64,000 nucleotides of DNA. Source: DASUPK01 sp963744105. Its GTDB lineage: Bacteria > Actinomycetota > Thermoleophilia > Solirubrobacterales > 70-9. The stretch spans positions 62,001 to 126,000 of the forward strand of contig CAVUSJ010000008.1 of assembly GCA_963744105.1 (NCBI GenBank), given 5' to 3'. The notes beneath the pieces were generated by a model. That model saw only the letters and a list, made by a program, of their open reading frames with translations, searched no databases and was not told the origin of the DNA. Shown piece by piece: positions 41,066-48,996 of this stretch; within the stretch, counting starts at the first letter, position 1; each line of letters begins with the position of its first letter. The position numbers and the translations under genes were made by a program.

Positions 41066-42055
41066 TCAGGCCACCGCCGCGACCGGCGTCGCGAGCTCGG
41101 CGACCAGAGCGCGAGCCTGGTCGAGGTCCGCGCTCGCCTGGAAGGCGGCGGTCGTCGCCCGGTCGGCATCCAGGCGCTCGAGGTACCAGGGGTAGAACTT
41201 CCGCAGGTAGCGGGCCGCGCGGTCGGGCCCGAGATGCTCCTCGGCCCGGTCCATCACCCAGAGCAGCTCGGCGACGATCTCCTCGCGCTCGGGCGGCGTC
41301 CCCCGCGCGCCGGTGAGCTCTTCGAAGATCCACGGGTTGCCGAGCGACCCGCGGGCGATCATCACCGCGTCCGCGCCCGAGGCCTCATATGCGTGGCGCG
41401 CCGACTCCGGGCTGTCCAGGCCGCCGGAGATGATCACCGGCACCTCGACCCGCTCGACGAGCTCACGGGCCAGCGCGTAGTCGGGCTGCCCCTTGTGCTG
41501 AGTCGCCGCGGCCCGCGGGTGGAAGCCGACCGCCGCGACTCCCGCCTCCTCGGCGAGCCGAATCGCGAGCTCGAAGCCCTGGCGCCCGCCCTTGGCGAGA
41601 CCGGAGCGGACCTTGACGGTCACCGGGATGCCGCCACCCTCACGCGCTGCCATGGCGATGCGCACCGCGAGGTCCGGATCGCTCAGAAGCGCGGCGCCCG
41701 CGCCCGTCTTGCAGACCTTCTTTACGGGGCAGCCCATGTTGATGTCGATCAGGTCCGCGCCGGCCTCGGCGACGATCTCCGCCGCCGAGCGCATCACGTC
41801 CGGATCCTGGCCGAAGAGCTGGATCGAGACGGGGTGCTCCTCGGGGTGGAGGCGGAGCAGCTCGGTCAGCGTGCGCTCGTTCCGGTAGTGCAGGCCGAAG
41901 CTCGAGACCATCTCCGAGACGGCCAGGCCGGCGCCGTGGCGGCGTGCCTGCAGGCGGACGAACCAGTTGCCGATTCCCGCGAGGGGTGCAAGCAGCACGC
42001 GGTTGGCGATCTCGATGGCGCCGATGCGGAATGGGCTGGTCAGGGGTGGCTGCAT
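41066..42055 (-). CDS. dus: tRNA-dihydrouridine synthase
   Basis: A 329-residue FMN-dependent enzyme that reduces uridines in tRNA D-loops. The FMN-binding strand is LLAPLAGIGNWFVRLQARR (usual APMAG is APLAG here). The catalytic cysteine is in DINMGCPVKKVCKTGAGAAL. The phosphate-binding blocks are ISGGLDSPES and DAVMIARGSLGNPWIFEE. It most resembles the DusB type. It sits between coaX and a hydrolase gene in a tight minus-strand run. Confidence 0.96.
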   Translation of the reverse strand: MQPPLTSPFRIGAIEIANRVLLAPLAGIGNWFVRLQARRHGAGLAVSEMVSSFGLHYRNERTLTELLRLHPEEHPVSIQLFGQDPDVMRSAAEIVAEAGADLIDINMGCPVKKVCKTGAGAALLSDPDLAVRIAMAAREGGGIPVTVKVRSGLAKGGRQGFELAIRLAEEAGVAAVGFHPRAAATQHKGQPDYALARELVERVEVPVIISGGLDSPESARHAYEASGADAVMIARGSLGNPWIFEELTGARGTPPEREEIVAELLWVMDRAEEHLGPDRAARYLRKFYPWYLERLDADRATTAAFQASADLDQARALVAELATPVAAVA

Positions 42056-42067
42056 TCGATGAAGAGG

Positions 42068-42835
42068 TTAGGAGGCGTTGCGCTCGTAGATGAGGCGCAG
42101 GCCGGTGAGCGTCAGGAGCGGGTCGACCTCGTCGATCGTCTCGCAGTGCGGCGCGATCGTCGGCGCGAGGCCGCCGGTTGCGATGAAGGTGACCGGCTCC
42201 CCCAGGGCGTCGGCGAGTCGCCGGTCGATCCCGTCCACCAGCCCTGCGAAGCCGTAGGCGAAGCCCGCCTGGATCGCGGCCGTCGTGTGCTTGCCGATCG
42301 CCCCCTCCGGGGTCGAGAGGTCGATCCGGGGGAGCTTGGCCGTGCGGGAGGTGAGTGCCTCCATCGAGATCTCCACTCCGGGCCCGATCACGCCGCCCAG
42401 GTATTCGCCGGCGCCGGACACCACGTCGAAGTTGGTCGAGGTCCCGAAGTCGACCGCCACGCAGGCGCCGCCGACCTTGGCGTGGGCGGCGACCGCGTTG
42501 ACCAGACGGTCGGCACCGAGCTCGTGCGGATTGTCGACCAGGATCGGCATCCCGGTCTTCAGGCTCGGGCCGACGAGCAGACATGGCTCGCCAATGTGCC
42601 GCTCGGTGAGGGCCTGGTACTCCGGCCCGAGCTGCGGCACGACGGTGGAGACGATCGCGCCGTCGAGCAAGCTGAAGCTCAGGTCGTCGAGCGCGAGCAG
42701 ATGAGAGATGGTCGCGGCGAGCTCGTCGGCGGTGGCGCTCGGCACGGTCCCGAGACGCCAGTCGCGCCTCAGGTCCTGGCCATCGAAGGCTCCGATGTGG
42801 GTCTGCGTGTTGCCGACGTCGACCGCGAGCAGCAT
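42068..42835 (-). CDS. coaX: Type III pantothenate kinase
   Basis: A 255-residue ASKHA-fold kinase that phosphorylates pantothenate, the first step of CoA synthesis. The phosphate loop is LLAVDVGNTQTHIG. The second motif is LGADRLVNAVAAHAKVGG, and the catalytic/nucleotide region is VAVDFGTSTNFDVV. The ATG at 42835 gives the canonical start; a GTG 15 bases upstream is possible. The stop is 12 bases before dus. Confidence 0.96.
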   Translation of the reverse strand: MLLAVDVGNTQTHIGAFDGQDLRRDWRLGTVPSATADELAATISHLLALDDLSFSLLDGAIVSTVVPQLGPEYQALTERHIGEPCLLVGPSLKTGMPILVDNPHELGADRLVNAVAAHAKVGGACVAVDFGTSTNFDVVSGAGEYLGGVIGPGVEISMEALTSRTAKLPRIDLSTPEGAIGKHTTAAIQAGFAYGFAGLVDGIDRRLADALGEPVTFIATGGLAPTIAPHCETIDEVDPLLTLTGLRLIYERNAS

Positions 42836-42872
42836 GCGCGTGATTATCACGGCCCCAATAGGATCCGCCGCA

Positions 42873-43612
42873 ATGGCCGAGGCAAAGCTCTACGTGATCC
42901 CCGGTTCGCATCCGTCGCGCAGCGCGATGCTGATGCTGGAGCGAAAGGGGATCCGATACAAACGGGTCGACCTGATTCCCGTGGTCTCGAAGGGCGTGCT
43001 GAAGGCGCAGCGGTTCGACGGAATCACGGTTCCCGCGCTGAAGCTCGACGGGAGGCGAGTCCAGGGGTCGAGGGAGATCGCCCGGGAGCTCGACCACGTC
43101 CAACCCGAGCCTCCGCTCCTGCCGGCCGATCCGGAGAAGCGAATCAAGGTGGAGGAGGCGGAGAGCTGGGGCGACGAGTTCCAGCAGAAGCCTCGCCGCT
43201 TCACCTGGTGGGCGTTCAAGCGCGACCGGGCTCCCATGGCCGAGTTCTCGGAGGGGGCCCGTCTCGGAATCCCGGTCGGCTGGCGGTGAAGACCGGCGGT
43301 CCAATCGTGTCGCTCTCGGCGCGCTTCAACGGGGCCACCGACGAGAACGTGAGGGCGGACCTGGCGGGTCTGCGAGCGGACCTCGACCGGATCGACGGTT
43401 GGATCGCGGAGGGCGTCATCGGCGGGCCGGAGCCGAACGCGGCCGACTACCAGCTCGCGCCAAGCATCCGCCTCCTGATGGCGTTCGACGACCTGCGGCC
43501 CTACATCGAGGCGCGTCCCTGCGGCGACCTCGCCACACGGATCGTCCAGGACTTCCCCGGCCGGATTCCGCAGGTGCTCCCGCCCGAGTGGCTCGAGCCC
43601 CTCAAGGGCTGA
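42873..43612 (+). pseudogene. Glutathione S-transferase-like protein, frame broken near 43280
   Basis: From ATG 42873 the first frame gives a thioredoxin-like N-terminal domain (KLYVIPGSHPSRSAMLMLER, then GITVPALKLDG and QGSREIARELD). It runs to GARLGIPVG and stops at 43289. The next frame continues without a gap as LAVKTGGPIVSLSARFNG and a helical GST C-terminal domain ending at 43612. One missing base in the GTCGGCTGG context near 43278-43282 explains the break. Restored, the protein is about 246 residues. The last 11 bases overlap the convergent folK gene. Artefact and true mutation cannot be separated here. Confidence 0.8.
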
Positions 43613-44105
43613 TCCGGTTCACTCGCTGACCGGGGCCGAGGCTCTCCAGGGCGCTGCGCAGCTCGGTGCCGTTCGGAAGGCGGAGGTCCGGGTCGAGCTC
43701 CAGGAGCGGCGCGAGCACGAAGCGGCGCGAGGTCACCTCCGGATGAGGCAACGTGAGCCGGTCGGTGACCAGCTCGAAGTCTCCGAGCAGGAGCAGGTCC
43801 ACGTCGATCGGCCTGGGACCGTGGCGGGGCCCCCCGAAGTCCCGCCCCGCCTCCGCCTCGATCTCCTTGCAGAGATCGAGAAGCTCCTCGGGCTCCAGCG
43901 AGGTCCTGATCCGCACCGCCCCGTTCACGAAGTCCGGCTGATCGAGGATCTCCCCCACCGGCTCCGTCTCGTAGAGGGACGAGACGGCCCCGACCTCGAT
44001 CCCGCGAGCCCCCAGCGCATCGATCGCGGCCCGAATCTGGGCCTCCCGGTCGCCGACGTTGGAGCCGAGGCCGAGGTAGCCGGCGCGCTCGGCCCCCTCG
44101 CTCAG
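43602..44105 (-). CDS. folK: 2-amino-4-hydroxy-6-hydroxymethyldihydropteridine pyrophosphokinase, probable CTG start
   Basis: This folate-pathway kinase transfers pyrophosphate from ATP to the pterin. The signature RHGPRPIDVDLLLLGD is intact, as are DFVNGAVRIRTSLEPEELL and LPHPEVTSRRFVLAPLLEL. The N-terminal AGYLGLGSNVGDREAQIR is also encoded, but no ATG, GTG or TTG precedes it. A CTG at 44105 overlaps the folB stop (CTGA) and has GAGGAGG five to six bases upstream, giving 167 residues. An internal ATG at 43958 would delete the first strand and helix. Confidence 0.9.
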   Translation of the reverse strand: MSEGAERAGYLGLGSNVGDREAQIRAAIDALGARGIEVGAVSSLYETEPVGEILDQPDFVNGAVRIRTSLEPEELLDLCKEIEAEAGRDFGGPRHGPRPIDVDLLLLGDFELVTDRLTLPHPEVTSRRFVLAPLLELDPDLRLPNGTELRSALESLGPGQRVNRISP

Positions 44106-44524
44106 ACGCCCTCCTCATCGTCGGGCTCGCGGTCGAGGGACTTCTCCAGGGTGACCTCGACGCCCGCCTCCTGGACCACGTAGGGCAGCGGCGGCTCGGG
44201 CTTGGCGGCCCGCACGCGCACCGACTCACAGTCGAAGCGCTCCATCAGACGGCCGGCCACGACCTGGCACACCCGCTCCAGCGTCCGATAGCTCCTCTCC
44301 GTCGCGGCCAGGGCGACGATGTCGCAGACCTCCGAGTAGTCGACCGTGTCGTCGACGCGGTCGGTGAGGACCGCGTCGCAGTCCGGCACGTCGAGGGTCA
44401 GATCGAACTCAAGCCGCTGGCCCACCTCCTGCTCGGCGTCCGAGACTCCGTGGTGGGTGTAGATGGAGAGGCCGCGGATCTCGACCTCGACCGATGGCTG
44501 CGCGGCATCCTCGTGCTCGTCCAC
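44102..44524 (-). CDS. folB: Dihydroneopterin aldolase
   Basis: A 140-residue folate-pathway aldolase. The family opening IRGLSIYTHHGVSDAEQEVG, the DDTVDYSEVCDIVA block and the late KPEPPLPYVVQEAGVEVTL are visible. The GTG at 44524 is preferred, because a start at 44575 would run further into the divergent hydrolase gene. The stop overlaps the folK CTG start by four bases. folP, normally adjacent, lies 3.5 kb upstream on the same strand, separated by other genes. Confidence 0.93.
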   Translation of the reverse strand: MDEHEDAAQPSVEVEIRGLSIYTHHGVSDAEQEVGQRLEFDLTLDVPDCDAVLTDRVDDTVDYSEVCDIVALAATERSYRTLERVCQVVAGRLMERFDCESVRVRAAKPEPPLPYVVQEAGVEVTLEKSLDREPDDEEGV

Positions 44525-45461
44525 GCTCGCCAAAGTAGCGCGTCGTGAAAGGCTGTCACGCCTGATCGCCTCCACCGAGCTCCAGCACGACTACGCGGAC
44601 CTGGCCGAGTGCCGGATGCACTACGTCACCCGCGGCGAGGGCAAGCCGATCCTCTTCCTCCACGGGTTCCCTCAGTTCTGGTTCCTCTGGCGCCGCCAGC
44701 TCGCCGACCTCGGCAACGATCACGCCGTCTACGCCCCGGACATGCGCGGCTACAACCTCTCCTGCCGCCCCGAGGAGGTCGAGGCCTACCGGATGCGGCA
44801 TCTGCTTGCCGATGTCCGCGAGCTGATCGAACAGCTCGATCCCGCTCCCCTGACCCTGGTCGGCCACGACTGGGGCGGGATCGTCTCCTGGGCCTTCGCC
44901 CTCAAGCATCCGGAGATGCTCGAGCGCCTGGTGATCATCGACGGCGCCCCGCCCTTCACCTGGAATCGCGATCTGCGCGAGAGCCCCAAGCAGCGACAGG
45001 CCGTCAACTACATGCTCGAGTTCTCGAAGCCCTCGCCCGGCCCCGAGGACATGATGGCCGCCAACGACTTCTCGCTGATGGACGACCTGATGCGCCGGAT
45101 CGGAGGGCGCGGAGGGCAGCTCTCCGACGAGGAGCGAGCGGCCTACCACGAGGCCTGGGGCCAGCCCGGCGCCCTGCGAGGCGGCCTCAACTACTACCGG
45201 GCGGCCCGCATGGGCGAGCAGGTCGCGGCCGGTGGCGTGCCGGAGGAGTACCAGAGCAAGATCACCTCACAGACGGTCGACGTCCCGACGCTGGTGATCT
45301 GGGGCGAGAACGATGCGGCGCTCCTCCCCTCTCTCACCCGAGGGCTGAGCGAGTGGGTGCCCGACCTGCGCGTCGAGATCGTTCCCGACGCCGGCCACTG
45401 GGTCCCCTACGAGCGCCCGGAGCGCGTCAACGAGCTGATCCGCGGCTTCGTCGACGGCTGA
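44463..45461 (+). CDS. Epoxide-hydrolase-like alpha/beta-hydrolase (start uncertain)
   Basis: The 332-codon frame encodes a hydrolase with MHYVTRGEGKPILFLHGFPQ, the aspartate nucleophile elbow VGHDWGG, lid residues and the C-terminal histidine DAGHWVPYERPERV. This is the epoxide-hydrolase pattern. The only full-length standard start is ATG 44463, which overlaps the divergent folB 5' end by 62 bases and encodes non-family sequence. CTG at 44553 or 44562 would give a more typical N-terminus (LIASTELQHDYADLAE). The 3' end overlaps the convergent glycoside hydrolase by 35 bases. Confidence 0.88.
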   Translation: MERPRISTSTDGCAASSCSSTLAKVARRERLSRLIASTELQHDYADLAECRMHYVTRGEGKPILFLHGFPQFWFLWRRQLADLGNDHAVYAPDMRGYNLSCRPEEVEAYRMRHLLADVRELIEQLDPAPLTLVGHDWGGIVSWAFALKHPEMLERLVIIDGAPPFTWNRDLRESPKQRQAVNYMLEFSKPSPGPEDMMAANDFSLMDDLMRRIGGRGGQLSDEERAAYHEAWGQPGALRGGLNYYRAARMGEQVAAGGVPEEYQSKITSQTVDVPTLVIWGENDAALLPSLTRGLSEWVPDLRVEIVPDAGHWVPYERPERVNELIRGFVDG

Positions 45462-46571
45462 AGTCCCCACCCGGCGCGAAGTGGGTGAAGTCCCACTGCG
45501 TCACCGCGTACGCGGGCTTGTTGGAGAGGTCCGGCCGGACGACCCCGAAGCCGTTCTCGGCGTTACCGGCGCCAGGCTGGTCGAAGTACCGGTGCAGCAC
45601 CGCAACGGGCAGTCGAGGGACGCGGGCCAGGAGCTTGTAGAGCGCCCCGAACCGGGCCGCCTGGGCCTCTTCGGAGACGGCCCCCGGCCCCGCCGTGGTC
45701 AGCCCCAATTCGGTGATCCAGATCGGGATCGTGATGTGCTGCGCCTGGCGCGCGACCGCGCGAGCGCGCGCGATCACCCCAAGCACCCGTTCTCGGTAGT
45801 CGGGGCGGTTGTACGGGATCGGATACGGATGAAGCGCCAGGGCATCGAAGTACCCGCCGGCGCCGGCGGCGTAGGCCTTGCGTAGGAAGTCAACGTAACC
45901 GTGCTCAAGCGGCGCGTTCGAGGTGAAGGCGGCCACACCGCCGAATAGGACGGGCAGATCCGGCCTGACTGACTTCACCGCGGTATAGGTCGCCTGGAGA
46001 AGCGCGGCGTAGCGAGTGGGATCCGGGCCGCCGAGCCAGAAGCTGCCCAGGTTCGGCTCGTTCCAGGCCTCGACCGCGACGATGTTGTCGTAGCGCTCGA
46101 GCACTCGCCGGATGAACTGCTGCCACTCGACCTGATGGAGGGCGTCGGGCGGCTCCGGGCGGACCCAAGATCACAATCGATCGTCAGGGGATGGGCCCAG
46201 CAGGGGGCGGCGCTCGGCTCGAAGATCACCCCGAGCCCCCTCGCCCGCGCGGCCGCGAAGATCCGGTCGTAGACGGCCCAGTCCCAGGTATTGGAGTTGT
46301 CCGGTTGGACGGTGGCCCAGGTGAACGGGAAGCGGATCAGCCGGCCGCCGATCGCCGAGACGTCCCCGAGCTCATTGGGGTGGACATGCCAGTCGTCGTT
46401 GACCCCAGGTGTGATCGCATGGCGCTTGCCAAGGCGAAGCGGGCACCGGCTCAGCTTCGGCGGGCAATGGTGGTCCTTTCGCGAGTGCGCCGCGGCCGTG
46501 CCCGAGAAGAGCACCGCGGTCGCGATCACGACGCCTGCCGCCAATCCGAGGATCCCCTGGTTTGCGCGCAT
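45427..46571 (-). pseudogene. Secreted glycoside hydrolase (cellulase-like TIM barrel), frame broken near 46165
   Basis: The first frame encodes a signal peptide (GILGLAAGVVIATAVLFSG) and the first part of the barrel (GGRLIRFPFTWATVQPD, IFEPSAAPCWAHPLTIDC). The second frame resumes as VRPEPPDALHQVEWQQFIRR and carries the acid/base AVEAWNEPNLGSFW and the nucleophile WITELGLTTAG. An extra G in the GGG run near 46164-46166 would join them into ~380 residues. The WNEPN and TELG pair fits a clan GH-A retaining glycosidase. The sugar substrate is unknown. Break by assembly error or mutation is undecided. Confidence 0.82.
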
Positions 46572-46707
46572 GACTCATATTCGAAGCGGGGGCCCCTGAG
46601 TTCATCCGTGCCCCACACAGCGCCGGATAGGTAGTGAGCACCGACCCGATGGCCGTCGCCCACACCGATACGAGGGACCCGAACGGCGCATAGCCTCATC
46701 TGGGCCG

Positions 46708-48084
46708 ATGTTCGCCACGAGACCCATCCACGGTTCCATCTACCGTCGCCTGACCGCATGGCTGCCCGCCCTGTTGGCCGCCATCGCTGTGGCAACGGGG
46801 GCGGCGCCGGCCTCCGCTGCGTCACGGAGCCGCGCCGTGCCTGTGAGGGACATCTGGCCCGGGCGGAACAGCAGCATCCCGAACAACCTGCTGGGCCCCT
46901 CCGGCGCCCAGCTGACCGCCGTCGGCAAGACGGTCTACTTCGGCGCCGACGACGGGAGGCACGGCTACGAGCTCTGGCGCAGCAACGGCACGGCCCGGGG
47001 CACGCGCATGGTCAGGGACATTCGCCCGGGCCCCCTCTCGAGTCAGGTCTTCTCGATCACCAACGTCGGCGGAACGCTCTTCTTCACCGCGGACGACGGC
47101 ATCCACGGCGCCGAGCTCTGGCGCTCGGACGGGACGGCCGGCGGCACGCGGCTCGTCAAGGACATCAATCCGAGCCTGGTCGGAAGCGGTGGCTTCTGGC
47201 TGACGGCTGCGGGCCCGACGCTCTACCTGGTCGCCTATGACGGCACCCGCCGCGGCATCTGGAGGAGTGATGGAACGGACGCGGGGACCACGCTCGTGCA
47301 GGAGGTTGTCGACGCGCAGGATCTGACCGCTGTGGGGAACGGGCTCTTCTTCGCCGGTTCCACCGGCAGCAATCCGATGCAGCTCTGGCACAGCGATGGC
47401 ACGCCTGGAGGAACCGCCGTGGTCGGCCCGGGCGAGGTCGCGCCCTACGAGCTCACCCAAGTGGACGGAACGCTCTACTTCGGCGCGTCGGATCCGTCGC
47501 GCTCCTTCGAGCTGTGGCGAAGCGACGGCTCCGTCGCGGGGACCTTCCTGGTCAGGGACATCAACACCACCCTTCCGGCCGAGCAGAGCGCGAGCCTCCC
47601 CCATGAGCTGACGGCGGTGGGGAACAACATCTACTTCGTCGCCTCGCCGGACGGTCTCGCGCAGCAGATCTGGCGCAGCGACGGGAGCGCCGGGGGCACG
47701 ATCCCGATCGCCACGGCGGGCTTCGCGTCCGAGCTGGTCGGCTTCCGGGGCAAGCTCTTCTTCACCCGCGCCGGACGAATCTGGCGCACCCAGTCCGGCA
47801 ACGGCACACCGGCGCTCCGCAAGTCGGTCAATGCGCAGCAGCTGACCCCGGGCGCTCGTGCTCTCTACTTCGTTGGTGGTCGCGGGAGGAACCTCGACAG
47901 CGAGCTCTGGGCGACGACCGGCAAGCCCGCCACCACGCGGCGCATTCCGGGAGCGGGCCGTCGCGGCGGCGGAACCCAGCTCCACGACCTCACCGCCGCA
48001 GGCAAGAACCTCTACTTCACTGCGAAGGACCGGCGTCACGGGCGGGAGCTCTGGCGGATCGGTCCACCGCTCCGCCGCCGCTAG
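46708..48084 (+). CDS. Secreted ELWRSDGT-repeat beta-propeller-like protein
   Basis: A 458-residue exported protein. A signal peptide lies near residues 15-38 (LPALLAAIAVATGAAPASA). The rest is about nine ~45-residue repeats, each ending in a version of ELWRSDGTxxGT (ELWRSNGTARGT, ELWRSDGTAGGT, QLWHSDGTPGGT, QIWRSDGSAGGT and others). Each also contains a L-T/Y-F-x-A-x-D-G strand pair, as in ELWxxDGTxxGT proteins. No catalytic motif is seen; a surface-binding or adhesion role is possible. The last 68 bases overlap the convergent folP 3' end. Confidence 0.88.
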   Translation: MFATRPIHGSIYRRLTAWLPALLAAIAVATGAAPASAASRSRAVPVRDIWPGRNSSIPNNLLGPSGAQLTAVGKTVYFGADDGRHGYELWRSNGTARGTRMVRDIRPGPLSSQVFSITNVGGTLFFTADDGIHGAELWRSDGTAGGTRLVKDINPSLVGSGGFWLTAAGPTLYLVAYDGTRRGIWRSDGTDAGTTLVQEVVDAQDLTAVGNGLFFAGSTGSNPMQLWHSDGTPGGTAVVGPGEVAPYELTQVDGTLYFGASDPSRSFELWRSDGSVAGTFLVRDINTTLPAEQSASLPHELTAVGNNIYFVASPDGLAQQIWRSDGSAGGTIPIATAGFASELVGFRGKLFFTRAGRIWRTQSGNGTPALRKSVNAQQLTPGARALYFVGGRGRNLDSELWATTGKPATTRRIPGAGRRGGGTQLHDLTAAGKNLYFTAKDRRHGRELWRIGPPLRRR

Positions 48085-48892
48085 GAGGCGCTCCGCCGTT
48101 CAGGATCGCCTCGGCGACGCTGATTGCCTGGCGCATCGGGGCAACGTCGTGGACCCGGAGCATGCTGGCTCCGTTGGCGAAGGCGATCACGTTCGAGGCG
48201 ATCGTCCCACCGAGCCGCTGGTCGACCTCGGCGCCGGTGAGCTTGCCGATGAAGCTCTTGCGCGACGAGCCGAAGGCGATCGGGCGCCCCAGCTCGGTGA
48301 ACTCCCCGAGCCGCCGATGGAGCTCGAGGTTGTGCTCCACCGTCTTCCCGAAGCCGATCCCCGGGTCCACCCAAATCCGCTTCTCATCGATCCCCCGAGA
48401 GACCGCGAACTCGATCCGCTCGGCCAGGAACGCCTTGATGTCGTCGACGACGTCGTCGTAGACCGGGTTCTCCTGCATCGTCCGGGGGTCGCCCAGCATG
48501 TGCATGAGCACGACCTCGCAGCCGGTCTCGGCGCAGACGTCCGCGAGATCGGGGTCGAGGCGAAGCGCGGTGACGTCGTTGACCATCGTCGCGCCCGCGC
48601 TCAGCGCCGCCTTGGCGACGACCGCCTTCGAGGTGTCGATCGAGATCGGAGCCTCGTCCGGCGCCAGCGCCTCGATCACGGGCTGCACGCGCAGGAGCTC
48701 CTCGCCGGCGTCGACGGCCTGCGCTCCGGGACGGGTCGACTCTCCGCCGATGTCGATGATGTCCGCGCCCTCCGCCGTGAGCTCGCGCCCGTGCACGATC
48801 GCGCGCTCCGGATCGAGGAACTCCCCTCCGTCGGAGAACGAGTCCGGCGTCACGTTGACGATCCCCATGATCCTGGCCGGCTCGGCGCTCAT
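48017..48892 (-). CDS. folP: Dihydropteroate synthase
   Basis: A 291-residue TIM-barrel enzyme that joins p-aminobenzoate to the pterin; it is the sulfonamide target. Motifs are MGIVNVTPDSFSDGG, DIIDIGGESTRPGA, VDPGIGFGKT and AFGSSRKSFIG. The C-terminal ~25 residues (SGGGAVDRSARAPARD) look like a read-through extension into sequence overlapping the convergent repeat protein. The ATG overlaps the stop of a 35-codon ORF (ATGA), so translation is probably coupled to it. Confidence 0.96.
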   Translation of the reverse strand: MSAEPARIMGIVNVTPDSFSDGGEFLDPERAIVHGRELTAEGADIIDIGGESTRPGAQAVDAGEELLRVQPVIEALAPDEAPISIDTSKAVVAKAALSAGATMVNDVTALRLDPDLADVCAETGCEVVLMHMLGDPRTMQENPVYDDVVDDIKAFLAERIEFAVSRGIDEKRIWVDPGIGFGKTVEHNLELHRRLGEFTELGRPIAFGSSRKSFIGKLTGAEVDQRLGGTIASNVIAFANGASMLRVHDVAPMRQAISVAEAILNGGAPPSGGGAVDRSARAPARDAGPSQ

Positions 48893-48996
48893 TGATCCCC
48901 CTCAGGACCTCGGACGTCCGGTCTGCTCTCGGGCACGATCCGGTCGCCGATCTCGAAGCTTGGATCGCGGAGTGCCGCGACGTTCTCGCCCTCCAT
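48889..48996 (-). CDS. 35-residue small ORF translationally linked to folP
   Basis: Between the lipoprotein gene and folP is a complete 36-codon frame: ATG at 48996, stop at 48889. The product is acidic (MEGENVAALRDPSFEIGDRI, then 15 more residues ending PEGDQ). Its ATG shares one base with the lipoprotein TGA (TGATG). Its own TGA overlaps the folP ATG (ATGA). Codon use matches neighbours. It could be a real microprotein, a leader controlling folP translation, or a gene remnant. No family is recognised. Confidence 0.55.
   Translation of the reverse strand: MEGENVAALRDPSFEIGDRIVPESRPDVRGPEGDQ

Noticed and set aside
40994..43612. An 872-codon plus-strand frame through dus and coaX
   Set aside because: Only its last ~110 codons (the GST C-terminal domain) are protein-like. 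The rest is antisense to well-supported genes.
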